Assembly: GCA_910575405.1 (NCBI GenBank)
Contig: CAJTER010000026.1
Coordinates: 1 to 63,016 of the forward strand
Source: Clostridia bacterium
Lineage (GTDB): Bacteria > Bacillota > Clostridia > Peptostreptococcales > Anaerovoracaceae
Reading direction: 5' to 3'
DNA: 63,016 bases
The notes beneath the pieces are model-generated. The model was not told where the DNA came from. It was given only the letters and a program-made list of their open reading frames with translations, and did not search any database. The position numbers and the translations under genes are program-made. Positions 16,900 through 25,566 of this stretch are shown here, in pieces. The number at the start of each line of letters is the position of its first letter. Position 1 is the first letter of the stretch.

Positions 16900-18831
16900 T
16901 TAAATATTCAGCGCTTTCATATATCCGTCTTCAATAGCATCCAGCGCATTGCCCGGCTTTGACGCATCACCTACATATACGACTTCTTTTGCAGCAGACT
17001 CCAGCGCATCTTTCAGCTCTGTATTAGCCCGCATGCCGACTGCCGTAACGACTGCGTCAAATGGTCCAAGGATTTTCTCTTCTTTTCCCTGTTTTACTGT
17101 AATAGTCTTATCCTCGTTGATGGACTGTACGGCTGTCCCTGTATAGATGTCCACATTGTATTCGTCAAAGGACTTCATCAGAAAGCGCCTCATGTTTCCC
17201 GGTTCCTCGCCCACAATTTCAGGAAGCATCTCAATAATGGCCACCTGACTGTCGTGGGTTGCCAGGAAATTAGCTGTTTCGCCCCCTACCAGACCGCCGC
17301 CGATGACTGCGATATTGCCGTTCACCTGGAGCTTTCCTCTCAGCAGATCTACAGCGCTGACAACGAAGCTCTGATCCTTTCCCGGGAAAGGTGGTACGAA
17401 TGGATGACTTCCCGTGGCTACTACCACTGTGTCAGGCTTATCACGTGACACAATATCCTTTGTCAGCTCCGTATGATACTTGATCACAACTCCCAGCTTT
17501 TCAAGCTGCGTTCGCTGCCATGCGATAAAGGACGCGATTTCTCCCTTCCACGGAGGTACTGCCGCTACAGCATACATTCCCCCTAAGCGATCTTCTTTTT
17601 CAAAGAGTGTCACCTGGTGTCCCCTCTGTGCCAGGACAATAGCCGCTTCTGCGCCTGCCGGGCCGCCGCCGGCCACATAGATGTTCTTCTTTACAGCTGC
17701 CGGGATGATCTTTATTTCGTCCTCTCTTACGGTCCTCGGATTGAGTGTACACTGTCCGTGGAACCCTATGTCGATTTTGGAAGTGCATCCTTGCAGGCAT
17801 GCCATACACTGGATGATGTCCTCAAAGCGGCCATCCATCGCCTTTTCCGGCATGTGTGGATCTGCAAGGGATGCGCGACCCATGTAACATGCATCCGCTT
17901 TTCCACTGCGGATAATGCCTTCTGCCACTAACGGATCGTTGATACGTCCTACCGTTGTCACAGGAATGTGCACCACTTTTTTGATTTCTTCCGCATAATT
18001 TGCTAGCCAGCCATGTCCCATAACCGATGGCGGAACCTGCATATACCAGGATTCATAAACAGCAACTGACACATTGAGAGAATCAATGCCCGCAGCTTCT
18101 AGCATAATAGCCATTGCCTTTGTGTCCTCAATATTTGTGCCGCCTTTTACGCGCTCTTCACCAGAAATCTTGTAGTCGATCGCAAAGTCTGCGCCGCATT
18201 TTTTACGGATGTTTTTTACGATTTCCACTGGAAAGCGCATGCGATTTACAAGATTGCCACCGTATTTATCCGTACGCTTGTTGGAATAGGATGAAGCAAA
18301 TTCGCAGACCAGATATCCGTGGGCACCATGAATCTGAACTCCGTCAAATCCGGCTTTCTTTGCTCTCAGAGCCGCATCACCGAACTTTTCAATCATTTCG
18401 TCAACTTCCTGAGTCGTCATTTCGTGAGGCAGAGCCTTTTTTTCCGGGCAGGGAATAGGAGACGGCGCCCATACCGGCTCTCCGATAATCCATTCTTCCG
18501 TCTGGCGCCCTCCATGGTAAATCTGAGCATAAATTTTCGCTCCTGCCATGTGAACCCTACGGGTCAGCTCTTTATGGGATGGGATCTGATAGTCCGCCCA
18601 TAGTCCTGGAATGTACTGATACGTTCTGCCAGTCGGATCTACCGCATAGTCTTCTGTCACAATGAGACCCCAGCCGCCCTTTGCTTTTTCTTCATGATAG
18701 GCTATAAACTTTTCTGTCGCAGTTCCATCCTCATTGCAGCAGTTCATAACCATTGCAGATACAATAAATTTGTTTTTTACCTCTATCGGTCCCAGAGTAA
18801 TCGGAGAGGACATTTGTTCTAAAACTGCCAT
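16900..18831 (-). CDS. NADH:flavin oxidoreductase of the 2,4-dienoyl-CoA/enoate reductase type (OYE-Fe-S-FAD)
   Basis: A 643-residue multidomain flavoenzyme. Residues 1-350 form an Old Yellow Enzyme barrel with FMN (QIYHGGRQ, FDGVQIHGAHGYL). A [4Fe-4S] motif follows, CMACLQGC with a fourth Cys in GQCTLNP. The C-terminal half has an FAD motif (VAGGGPAGAEA) and an NAD(P)H motif (IGGGLVGGETA). Relatives include FadH, enoate reductases and the bile-acid enzymes BaiCD/BaiH, which reduce activated C=C bonds or run in reverse. Oxygen-sensitive Fe-S makes sense in an anaerobe. Operon position suggests reduction of an unsaturated carbonyl intermediate; the substrate is not readable. Confidence 0.88.
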   Translation of the reverse strand: MAVLEQMSSPITLGPIEVKNKFIVSAMVMNCCNEDGTATEKFIAYHEEKAKGGWGLIVTEDYAVDPTGRTYQYIPGLWADYQIPSHKELTRRVHMAGAKIYAQIYHGGRQTEEWIIGEPVWAPSPIPCPEKKALPHEMTTQEVDEMIEKFGDAALRAKKAGFDGVQIHGAHGYLVCEFASSYSNKRTDKYGGNLVNRMRFPVEIVKNIRKKCGADFAIDYKISGEERVKGGTNIEDTKAMAIMLEAAGIDSLNVSVAVYESWYMQVPPSVMGHGWLANYAEEIKKVVHIPVTTVGRINDPLVAEGIIRSGKADACYMGRASLADPHMPEKAMDGRFEDIIQCMACLQGCTSKIDIGFHGQCTLNPRTVREDEIKIIPAAVKKNIYVAGGGPAGAEAAIVLAQRGHQVTLFEKEDRLGGMYAVAAVPPWKGEIASFIAWQRTQLEKLGVVIKYHTELTKDIVSRDKPDTVVVATGSHPFVPPFPGKDQSFVVSAVDLLRGKLQVNGNIAVIGGGLVGGETANFLATHDSQVAIIEMLPEIVGEEPGNMRRFLMKSFDEYNVDIYTGTAVQSINEDKTITVKQGKEEKILGPFDAVVTAVGMRANTELKDALESAAKEVVYVGDASKPGNALDAIEDGYMKALNI

Positions 18832-18856
18832 TTCATTTCTCCTTTATACTAAACTT

Positions 18857-19741
18857 TTACATTCGCTCATAGCCGGCGGCTTCTTCCACCAGCTGTGTCA
18901 AAATGGCAAAGTCCTTTTCTGCTCTGCCAGTTGCCGAAGCAGAAGCAAGCTGCTGCCTTGTCACAGATGTAGAAAGCATGGGTACTCCATATTGCTTTGC
19001 CGCAGCCAGCGCCAGATCCAGATCCTTCATCATCAGCTTTACGCTGAAGGCCGGCTTGTAAACGCCTTCCGCAATAGTGGCTGCCTTGTATTTGCAAATG
19101 CTTGAGCCTACCGCTGAATCTGCGATAACATCTGTCACCTGCTTTACATTAAGCCCCGCTTTTTCGCAGAGTACAACGGCTTCTGCCTCCATCTGCATGG
19201 TCGTAGCAATCATCGTATTGATGGCCAGCTTCAGCACTCTCGCTTCCTCTGCAGCTCCCAGATAAAACTGCTTATTTCCCATTTTTTCAAAGATGGGCAA
19301 CAGCTTTTCATAAACTTCCCGTTCTCCGGAAGCCAGAATTCCCAATGTACCTGCCTGTGCCAGCGCTGTACTGCCGGTCACCGGAGCCCGAAACATTTTA
19401 CAGCCGCATTCCTCTACTGCACTGTTTATCTTCATGGATTCCTCTACTGAAACTGTGCTCATATCTACAACAATTTTGCCCGCTTTCAGACCTGCAACAT
19501 ACCCGTCATCTACCAATGCCACTGCGTTTAAAATCGTGCCGTCCGCCACCATGGTAAAGAGAATGTCCGTCTTTTCCGCCACTTTCCTGGGGGAATCTGC
19601 CCAAGATGCTCCTTCTTTGATTACATTGTCTGCCTTGGACTTTGTCCTGTTCCAGACTGTAACATCATAGCCCGCCTTCACTAGGTTGAGACACATGGGA
19701 TTTCCCATGTTGCCTAACCCGATCCAACCAATTCTAGCCAT
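18857..19741 (-). CDS. NAD(P)-dependent beta-hydroxyacid dehydrogenase (3-hydroxyisobutyrate dehydrogenase family)
   Basis: A 294-residue protein with the N-terminal dinucleotide motif IGWIGLGNMGNPM and WNRTKSK. It also has the substrate-binding APVTGSTALAQAGTLGIL signature and the catalytic Lys region VLKLAINTM. The family interconverts beta-hydroxyacids and semialdehydes (3-hydroxyisobutyrate, tartronate semialdehyde). ATG at 19741 is chosen: AGGAGG ends nine bases ahead, and the GTG at 19750 overlaps it. It sits 17 bases after the M24 gene and 25 bases before the OYE gene, clearly in one operon. Confidence 0.88.
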   Translation of the reverse strand: MARIGWIGLGNMGNPMCLNLVKAGYDVTVWNRTKSKADNVIKEGASWADSPRKVAEKTDILFTMVADGTILNAVALVDDGYVAGLKAGKIVVDMSTVSVEESMKINSAVEECGCKMFRAPVTGSTALAQAGTLGILASGEREVYEKLLPIFEKMGNKQFYLGAAEEARVLKLAINTMIATTMQMEAEAVVLCEKAGLNVKQVTDVIADSAVGSSICKYKAATIAEGVYKPAFSVKLMMKDLDLALAAAKQYGVPMLSTSVTRQQLASASATGRAEKDFAILTQLVEEAAGYERM

Positions 19742-19758
19742 ATCCCGCACCTCCTATC

Positions 19759-20997
19759 CTACAGGAACTGTGCTCCCGGAAGTCCGCAGGAAGTCATTTC
19801 CGCTACCGGGAACTTGGTGATAATTTCCGGTCCGTCTTTTCTTACTACGATTTCTTCCTCAATTCTCGCAGAACCGGATCCATCCTCTGACGGACACCAT
19901 GTCTCGATGGCAAAGGTCATTCCTTCCTTTAGCTCGAATGGATGTTCTAATGAGAAGAGTCTTGAAATAACCGGCTTTTCCCACAGCCCAAGGCCAATTC
20001 CATGGGCAAACTGCAGCATGAAGGCCTCTTCCTCGTTGTTAAAGCCCATTTCCTCCGCAGTTGGGAACATCTTCGCTACATCGGCGGAAGTGTTTCCTTC
20101 CTTGATCTGTCCGATTGCGTCGTAGATCCACTTGTGTGCCTTTTCATATGCCTTTCTCTGATCCGCGTTCGGCGCGCCGCAGCAGAAGGTTCTGTAGTAA
20201 CAGGTCATGTATCCGTTGACACAGTTTCCGATATCCATGTAGATGATCTCTCCCGGTCTTACCATCCGGTTGGAGAAGGTATGGGAGTGCGGGTTTCCAC
20301 GTTCTCCGGAAATGCTGTTTACGAACATAACACGCTCTGCTCCCCAGTTGAACAGCTTCTGGTTGGCTAAGGCTACCAGCTCGTTTTCCAGTACTCCCGG
20401 ACGGATGGCTTTTGCTACATCGTAGTAAACCGCGTCTACCATAGCCGCGCTCTGCTTCAGCAGCTGGATTTCATCCTCCGTCTTGATGATGCGCGCATCC
20501 ACCATAGCTTCCTGGCCGTCTACAATCTCAATTCCTTCTCCTTCCAGTCCGCGAATCAGCGGGATGTCCACGATGTCCATGCCGACTTTTCCCTTGTCAG
20601 CTCCGTATTCCTTCAGATAGCCGACCACTTCCTTTACGACCTTTTCCACCATTCCGGCTTCCTTTGGAATCGCCCCTCTCATGGAGCCTACCGCTGGCAT
20701 GATGTGATCTTTATCCAGCCAGTCGACCCGAAGCCGCTTAGATGGTGCGGCTCCGTCAAAGAGGAACGGCTGCTCTACGCCATCAATTAAGATGCAGTAA
20801 CGGTTCATCTTATCCCGGTTCCATTCACCGATGTGGGTGCCTGTGATATACCGAATGTTATCAAAATCATAACAGATCAGTGCGGACAGTCCCTTTTCCT
20901 TCATACTCTTCTTTGCTCGTTCCAGTCTCTCTCTTTTCATTCTGGAATAGTCAATATTTGACTCCCAGTCGATCCCCTGGAATCCTCCTCTTGGCAT
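19759..20997 (-). CDS. M24 (creatinase/aminopeptidase P fold) hydrolase with a degenerate metal site
   Basis: A 412-residue pita-bread-fold protein with an N-terminal creatinase-like domain (residues 20-160) and a C-terminal M24 domain. Metal ligands normally are D, D, H, E, E. Here Asp255 (MDIGNC), His332 (FAHGIG), Glu365 (AIETW) and Glu380-382 (IEEE) are present, but the second Asp is Cys266 (GYMTCYYRT where PepP has GYAGDITRT). Creatinase likewise lacks this ligand, so a metal-independent C-N or related hydrolase is more likely than a peptidase. It is first in the operon, directly behind the -24/-12 promoter, so it may catalyse the entry reaction. AGGAG precedes the ATG. Confidence 0.8.
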   Translation of the reverse strand: MPRGGFQGIDWESNIDYSRMKRERLERAKKSMKEKGLSALICYDFDNIRYITGTHIGEWNRDKMNRYCILIDGVEQPFLFDGAAPSKRLRVDWLDKDHIMPAVGSMRGAIPKEAGMVEKVVKEVVGYLKEYGADKGKVGMDIVDIPLIRGLEGEGIEIVDGQEAMVDARIIKTEDEIQLLKQSAAMVDAVYYDVAKAIRPGVLENELVALANQKLFNWGAERVMFVNSISGERGNPHSHTFSNRMVRPGEIIYMDIGNCVNGYMTCYYRTFCCGAPNADQRKAYEKAHKWIYDAIGQIKEGNTSADVAKMFPTAEEMGFNNEEEAFMLQFAHGIGLGLWEKPVISRLFSLEHPFELKEGMTFAIETWCPSEDGSGSARIEEEIVVRKDGPEIITKFPVAEMTSCGLPGAQFL

Positions 20998-21213
20998 CTT
21001 TCTTCACTCCTTTTCTGTTGTTCTTTTTTTGTTCAATCTCTTGTTTCAGTTGCTTTGTTCGTGCTACGTCTATGTTTAAACGCAATCCCCGTGCCATTCT
21101 GTTTTATTTTTTTGCTCTCTATCTTTCTCGGACTTTCTGAAAACCTTTAAATTTCAGTCAGAAGTGACATTTCTGTTTTTATTTTTTTGTATTTATTAAC
21201 CCTCCTTTTGGCC

Positions 21214-21228
21214 GCCAAAAGTGTGCCA
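21214..21228 (-). promoter_or_regulatory. sigma-54 (-24/-12) promoter of the catabolic operon
   Basis: Minus strand reads TGGCAC-ACTTT-TGGC (21228 to 21214), with GG and GC exactly ten bases apart. Transcription would start near 21202, leaving a leader of about 200 bases before the M24 ATG. The -12 region overlaps a 17-base palindrome (CTTTTGGC-C-GCCAAAAG). Both neighbouring activators carry GAFTGA. Confidence 0.8.
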
Positions 21229-21324
21229 CTTCACGTCACAAAATAGGCGAAAACGACATTTCAAGCCACTTTGCGCCAACCTAATTTGGCATAAAGTGGC
21301 ACAAAATGAGAAAATCCATCTTAA

Positions 21325-21356
21325 AAAGTAACACTTTAAACCGGTTGTGTCACTTT
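21325..21356. promoter_or_regulatory. candidate activator site (inverted repeat) upstream of the sigma-54 promoter
   Basis: AAAGTAACAC (21325-21334) and GTGTCACTTT (21347-21356) are inverted copies with one mismatch, about 110 bases upstream of the -24 element and touching the -35 box of the divergent activator gene. This is the usual distance for an enhancer. A 10-base inverted pair TGTGCCACTT/AAGTGGCACA (21222-21231, 21294-21303) lies closer in. Together with the two promoters these account for most of the 418-base gap 20998-21415. Confidence 0.55.
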
Positions 21357-21360
21357 TTGA

Positions 21361-21389
21361 TTGTCACACGGTAGACTGCGTGATATAAT
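21361..21389 (+). promoter_or_regulatory. sigma-A promoter of the second sigma-54 activator
   Basis: TTGTCA (21361-21366), 17-base spacer, TATAAT (21384-21389), about 27 bases before the ATG at 21416. The candidate enhancer abuts the -35, so the activator may repress or modulate itself. Confidence 0.8.
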
Positions 21390-21415
21390 CCGATTGTACG
21401 GAGGAGGTATACAGG

Positions 21416-23449
21416 ATGAATTTTACGAAAAGCTACAATGATATACTGAAAAATAAATGGCAGTGCTATATTGCTGACAATCAGCCTATGCCAGAAGCTG
21501 AGCCTGAAATTCGCGATTTCATTTATGAGTCCTGGAAGCGTTCAAAAGCACATCAGGTTTCACCCTTTGATGTGAAGGCAAAAAAACTTTCCCCAAGCGA
21601 ACTCCGCCAAGTGCTGAACCGCAGCCAGCCATTAATTCGGGCCGCTCACTCTTACATCCAACATCTCTATTCCTTTGTAAAAGGTACCAACTTTGTACTG
21701 GCATTGACCGATGCAGACGGATATGTTCTGGATCTTTTAGGTGATGACGACATGATCCAAGCTCGTACAAAAAAGAGCGGGCTTACCATCGGCTGCTGCC
21801 GAAGCGAGGAATACGCCGGCACAAATGGAATTGGAACATGTCTTATGGTAGGAAAGCCCATTCAGGTCTGGGCTTGCGAGCATTACATCAAGCCCCATCA
21901 TGGATATGTATGTTCCGCAGCGCCTATCAGAAGTATACATGGCGAAATTATCGGATGCCTTGATGTGGTAGGTCCGATTGGCTTGCCCCACAACCATACC
22001 CTGGCTATGGTCAGCGCTTCGGCTGATGGCATTGAAAAGGAATTAAAAATGGCGGATGCTTACGAGCGCATCTCCCTTGTCAACAGCCAGATGGCTTCCG
22101 CGATTCAGGCCATTGACTCCGGGATGATCATGTTTAACAATATGGGCATGATCGTTCAGTACAACAAACGGGCCTGCCAAGTTCTGAACCTTACACCTGA
22201 AATGCTGGACAACGCCAATATCGCGAATATCATTGACCTGCAGAATTCCACCTTTAATCCTTTCGAAATAACCCGTAATGTGCAAAACCGAGAAGTTTCT
22301 CTGCTTACCTGCAAACAGGAACGCATCTCCCTGTCACTGTCCATGTCCATTATAAAAAATGATACAGGCCAGCAGATGGGTACGGTTCTGGTCATAAACG
22401 AGCTGAAAAAAATACACACGTTAGTTAACCAGCTCAACGGCTTTACTGCCACATATACCTTTGACTCTATTTTAGGTGAATCTCCATCCATTTGTTCTGT
22501 CAAGGAGATGGCAAAGGCAGCTGCTCAGAGCCGCTCTAATGTACTGATTCTGGGCGAAAGCGGGACGGGAAAGGAGCTCATTGCCCAGGCGATCCACAAT
22601 GCCAGCGACCGCTCTCTGGGGCCTTTCATCGCCATCAACTGCGGTTCCCTGCCAAAGGGCCTCATCGAAAGCGAGCTGTTCGGCTATGAACGGGGAGCCT
22701 TTACAGGGGCCAATAAAGAGGGGCATCCCGGAAAGTTTGAGCTTGCTCAGGGGGGAACGATTTTTTTAGATGAAATTGGAGACATGCCTCTAGAGCTTCA
22801 GGCATCGCTCCTCCGAGTTCTTCAGTCAAAGGAAATCGTCCGTATCGGCGGTAAGCAGAAAAAAGAAATTGATGTACGTATTATGGCTGCAACAAACGTA
22901 AATCTCCTTGAATCCGTGGGAAAGAAGGAGTTCCGGGATGATCTGTATTACCGCCTTAACGTTTTGTCCATTGAAGTTCCGCCTCTTCGTGAACGAAAAA
23001 CGGATATTACACTTTTAGCAAGCCACTTTATCCGCTCTATGAGCCGTATTCTGGGTAAAAATATAGAAGGTATTGAAGAGGATGCAAAGGAAATTTTGTC
23101 GCAATACAATTGGCCTGGAAATATCAGGGAGCTTGAAAATGTTATTGAACGCGCTGTAAATCTCACCTCCCGCACCACTATTGGAAAAAGCGAGCTGCCG
23201 CCGTCCATCATCCAGGCCGTACAAGCTTCGGATTCTCCCACCCAGAGTGAGCAGAGCGCTGTTTCGGGCAGCGGAAACAATTCTGAGGATTCTGCCGGAA
23301 ACCGCAGTTATCAGCTGTTGGTGGAAGCGCTTGCCGCGGAGCGGGGGAATGTTTCCAGAACCTCAGAGCGCCTCGGTATCCCCAAACGAACGCTTTACCG
23401 CCGCATCAAACGATACAACATTAACATTAATGAGTTCCGCCTGCTCTAG
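21416..23449 (+). CDS. sigma-54-dependent transcriptional activator, AcoR-like (second copy)
   Basis: A 677-residue enhancer-binding protein with the same order as the 10561 activator: WKRSKA segment, GAF sensor (EEYAGTNGIGTCL, CEHYIKPHHGYVCSAAP), PAS domain near 220-330, AAA+ with GESGTGKE, an intact GAFTGA loop (FTGANKEG follows) and TIFLDEIGD, and a C-terminal Fis helix-turn-helix (NVSRTSERLGIPKRTLYRR). GGAGGAGG precedes the ATG. Divergent from the catabolic operon and next to its -24/-12 promoter, it is the best candidate for that operon's direct activator. A GutM-like gene follows 64 bases downstream. Confidence 0.92.
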   Translation: MNFTKSYNDILKNKWQCYIADNQPMPEAEPEIRDFIYESWKRSKAHQVSPFDVKAKKLSPSELRQVLNRSQPLIRAAHSYIQHLYSFVKGTNFVLALTDADGYVLDLLGDDDMIQARTKKSGLTIGCCRSEEYAGTNGIGTCLMVGKPIQVWACEHYIKPHHGYVCSAAPIRSIHGEIIGCLDVVGPIGLPHNHTLAMVSASADGIEKELKMADAYERISLVNSQMASAIQAIDSGMIMFNNMGMIVQYNKRACQVLNLTPEMLDNANIANIIDLQNSTFNPFEITRNVQNREVSLLTCKQERISLSLSMSIIKNDTGQQMGTVLVINELKKIHTLVNQLNGFTATYTFDSILGESPSICSVKEMAKAAAQSRSNVLILGESGTGKELIAQAIHNASDRSLGPFIAINCGSLPKGLIESELFGYERGAFTGANKEGHPGKFELAQGGTIFLDEIGDMPLELQASLLRVLQSKEIVRIGGKQKKEIDVRIMAATNVNLLESVGKKEFRDDLYYRLNVLSIEVPPLRERKTDITLLASHFIRSMSRILGKNIEGIEEDAKEILSQYNWPGNIRELENVIERAVNLTSRTTIGKSELPPSIIQAVQASDSPTQSEQSAVSGSGNNSEDSAGNRSYQLLVEALAAERGNVSRTSERLGIPKRTLYRRIKRYNININEFRLL

Positions 23450-23513
23450 CCGAACGCTCGATTCAGAAAGCTATTACTATTATCACGTTTTGCAGGAAAG
23501 GTCAGGTATTGAT

Positions 23514-23900
23514 ATGAGTGTCACAACCCTATCCAATTTATTAATTGCTGTCGGTATCTTATGGTGTATTGCAGGCTATTTCACTTATATGCAGACAGTC
23601 AAAGCCAACATGATTACACATGAGCTGGGACCCTTAGCCGAACGGCTGTACTGCGGGAAAAACGCCGGTTTTATGCGGACCCGGAGAATCGTTTTTGCAG
23701 CAGCCACAAACAGCGGAACAATCGTAGATGCCCGTGTTCTTCATGCTGCCGTTATTTTCAAGCCTGCCAAGGTCTGCCCCTTCAATGAGCTGAAGGGCAA
23801 AAATATCTTTCATCTCGATCCGGCTTCCATGAATCTGGAGCCTGTTATGGAAAAAGCTGTGCAAAATCTGATTCGGGATGCCAAGCTTCGCAGAAGCTAA
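23514..23900 (+). CDS. membrane-anchored GutM-like protein (second copy)
   Basis: A 128-residue protein with one N-terminal helix (LSNLLIAVGILWCIAGYFTY) and a cytosolic domain beginning RRIVFAAATNSGTIVDARVL, then a LKGKNIFHLDP motif and a helical tail. This looks like the GutM family, whose founder is the accessory activator of the glucitol operon. The layout parallels the 124-residue protein at 15372-15746. It follows the sigma-54 activator by 64 bases and ends at a terminator, so it is probably cotranscribed with it. The ribosome site (AGGT six bases ahead) is weak. A regulatory role is inferred. Confidence 0.65.
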   Translation: MSVTTLSNLLIAVGILWCIAGYFTYMQTVKANMITHELGPLAERLYCGKNAGFMRTRRIVFAAATNSGTIVDARVLHAAVIFKPAKVCPFNELKGKNIFHLDPASMNLEPVMEKAVQNLIRDAKLRRS

Positions 23901-23929
23901 AAAACGGAGTTGTAAAAGCTCCGTTTTTT
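23899..23929 (+). terminator. intrinsic terminator after the GutM-like gene
   Basis: AAAAAACGGAG and CTCCGTTTTTT pair over 11 bases around TTGTAAAAG, followed by T-rich sequence; the stem begins in the stop codon. Confidence 0.85.
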
Positions 23930-23958
23930 AGTGCGTAAAGCCGCCGCCCGATGGGCTC

Positions 23959-24114
23959 TCAAATTCCTTTTTCGTATTCCCACTCTGAAAGATCCGTATG
24001 AAGCAATTCGTGGGCTCTGTGTGACATAGGTTCTTTCAGGTAATCATCGTAGGTCAGCTGCACATTTATCTTTCGCACGGCCTGTACCTTCAGGCACCTG
24101 AATGGATTGTCCAT
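23959..24114 (-). other. short open frame, probable gene remnant
   Basis: A 51-codon frame (ATG at 24114, TGA at 23959-23961) with product beginning MDNPFRCLKVQAVRKI and containing KEPMSHRAHELLH. Composition is protein-like but no ribosome site is seen. It lies just downstream of an oxidoreductase fragment on the same strand, so it may be part of the same broken gene or of another one. No family is recognised. Confidence 0.3.
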
Positions 24115-24126
24115 TTATCGAAGCTT

Positions 24127-24330
24127 TTACCAGTTTTCAAAGCTATGGGCCTCCACGCCCTGTCCAATTGCCGATATGATAATCTGGCATGGAATGCACT
24201 CTTCCTCTGCCTGGGCATCCATCGGCTTTGGCCTTCCGAAGGCGTCGGACTGGCCGGCCAGCTGAGGCTTTACCCACAAAGCCTTTACCCGTCCCTCCTT
24301 TAAAGAAGAGTTAAAATTAAGCTTAAACAC
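24127..24330 (-). pseudogene. fragment of a glutamate-synthase-like FAD/NAD(P) oxidoreductase
   Basis: About 65 residues that match the late part of GltD/NfnB/AegA-like flavoproteins: WVKPQLAGQSDAFGRPKP followed by IPCQIIISAIGQGVE. In intact relatives this segment lies just before the last FAD-binding motif (GDC/GDV), which is missing. The fragment ends at a stop and starts abruptly at the junction with a different gene fragment on the other strand near 24300. It is a deletion remnant. Confidence 0.65.
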
Positions 24331-24520
24331 TTATGATTGGCTTGGAAATGGCATTTATTTTTGGGAAAACAGCTATTCACGTGCATTAGATTGGGCTCAA
24401 AATAACGCAAAGGTCAAATCACCGTTTGTTCTCGGTGCTGTTATAGATTTAGGCCATTGTTTAAACTTAACAGATTTTGGAAGATCAGAGATGCTCAAAG
24501 AAGCTAAGGACTATCTTCGG
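24302..24520 (+). pseudogene. fragment of a conserved protein with an ADP-ribosyltransferase-like WLGNGIYFWE motif
   Basis: An open stretch of about 73 codons without its own start. It contains YDWLGNGIYFWENSYSRAL, then VLGAVIDLGHCLNL, a pattern seen in a family of conserved bacterial proteins with a PARP-like look. The family assignment is from memory and moderate. It is fused at about 24520 to the PAS region of a sigma-54 activator remnant, so both ends are broken. Confidence 0.5.
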
Positions 24521-25495
24521 GCATTGCGGTTATTGATGAAAGCCGGAAGATTTTGCAGTACAACAAACGGTTTGCCGAAGCTTCCTATGGAAAATTATCA
24601 CGACTGTCTATTATATGAAATACTGCGCCAGGATGTGTTTCCGAAAAAAGTCAGATCCTTTGATAAAAAACTTACGGATATTCCCTTTACTATTACAACA
24701 GCTTATAACGAATCGGCCAATATTTTTATGACTACAAAACCCATTTACGTGGAAAATACCGATACAAAGCTGACCATGCTGTCATTCCGGCCGGAACGGG
24801 AAATGCATGTCATTGCAAACAAGCTCAATACATCCCGCGCCATCTTTACTTTTGACTCTATCATCGGGAACTCCGTCTCTATTATGGAAACAAAACGCAT
24901 CGGAAAAACCGCTGCCGACTCTATTTCCAATGTTTTGATCCTGGGGGGAAAGCGGGACATGCAAAGAATTACTGGCCCAGACGATTCACAATGCCAGCAG
25001 CAGAAAAAAAGAGCCCTTTATAACCATTAACTGCGGCTCTATTCCAAAGAATCTTATCGAAAGCGAACTGTTCGGATATGAAAGTGGAGCTTTTACCGGT
25101 GCAAAACAGAATAGACATCCGGGAAAATTTGAATTGGCAGATGGCGGTACATTGTTTCTTGATGAAATTGGGGATATGCCCCTGGAATTGCAGACTTCTC
25201 TGCTGCGCGTACTGCAGTCCCATGAAATCGTGCGAGTAGGCAGGAAATTTCCCAAATATGTCGATGTCCGCATTATTGCCGCAACTAATGTCGATCTGAC
25301 CGCCGCTGTAAATAACCGAACTTTCCGCAGTGATTTATACTACCGACTGAACGTTTTAAATATCATGATTCCGCCGCTACGGAACCGATGGGACGATATT
25401 CCTTCTAGTAAACCGGTTTATCCACACTTATGCGGCCGCTTTAAAAAAGGAACCCTGCACCATTTCCAATGAAGCGCTGTATATAGTTCCGGCCG
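24520..25495 (+). pseudogene. dead third sigma-54 activator (PAS-AAA+ remnant, frameshifted)
   Basis: A third relative of the activators at 10561 and 21416. PAS sequence (GIAVIDESRKILQYNKRF) begins at 24520 in one frame and moves to another frame before 24660. The AAA+ core is broken by a six-G run at 24943-24948 where five are expected, right at Walker A, which also reads GTCKE instead of GTGKE. Beyond it [15 protein letters not shown] and IIAATN follow in frame. Another shift near 25403 precedes the end near 25495. The GAF domain and the helix-turn-helix are missing. Confidence 0.85.
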
Positions 25496-25566
25496 TTCTG
25501 ATCCCCAGTTCCGCTCCATATATCCGGTGCTGGCAGCACGAAAACACTTTTTTGATGTCTATAAAA

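Noticed and set aside
21290-21315. Plus-strand TGGCAC and TGGCAT words as a sigma-54 promoter for the activator at 21416
   Set aside because: The spacing to any TTGC or GC is wrong (9 or not present), while a consensus-spaced sigma-A promoter is found at 21361-21389.
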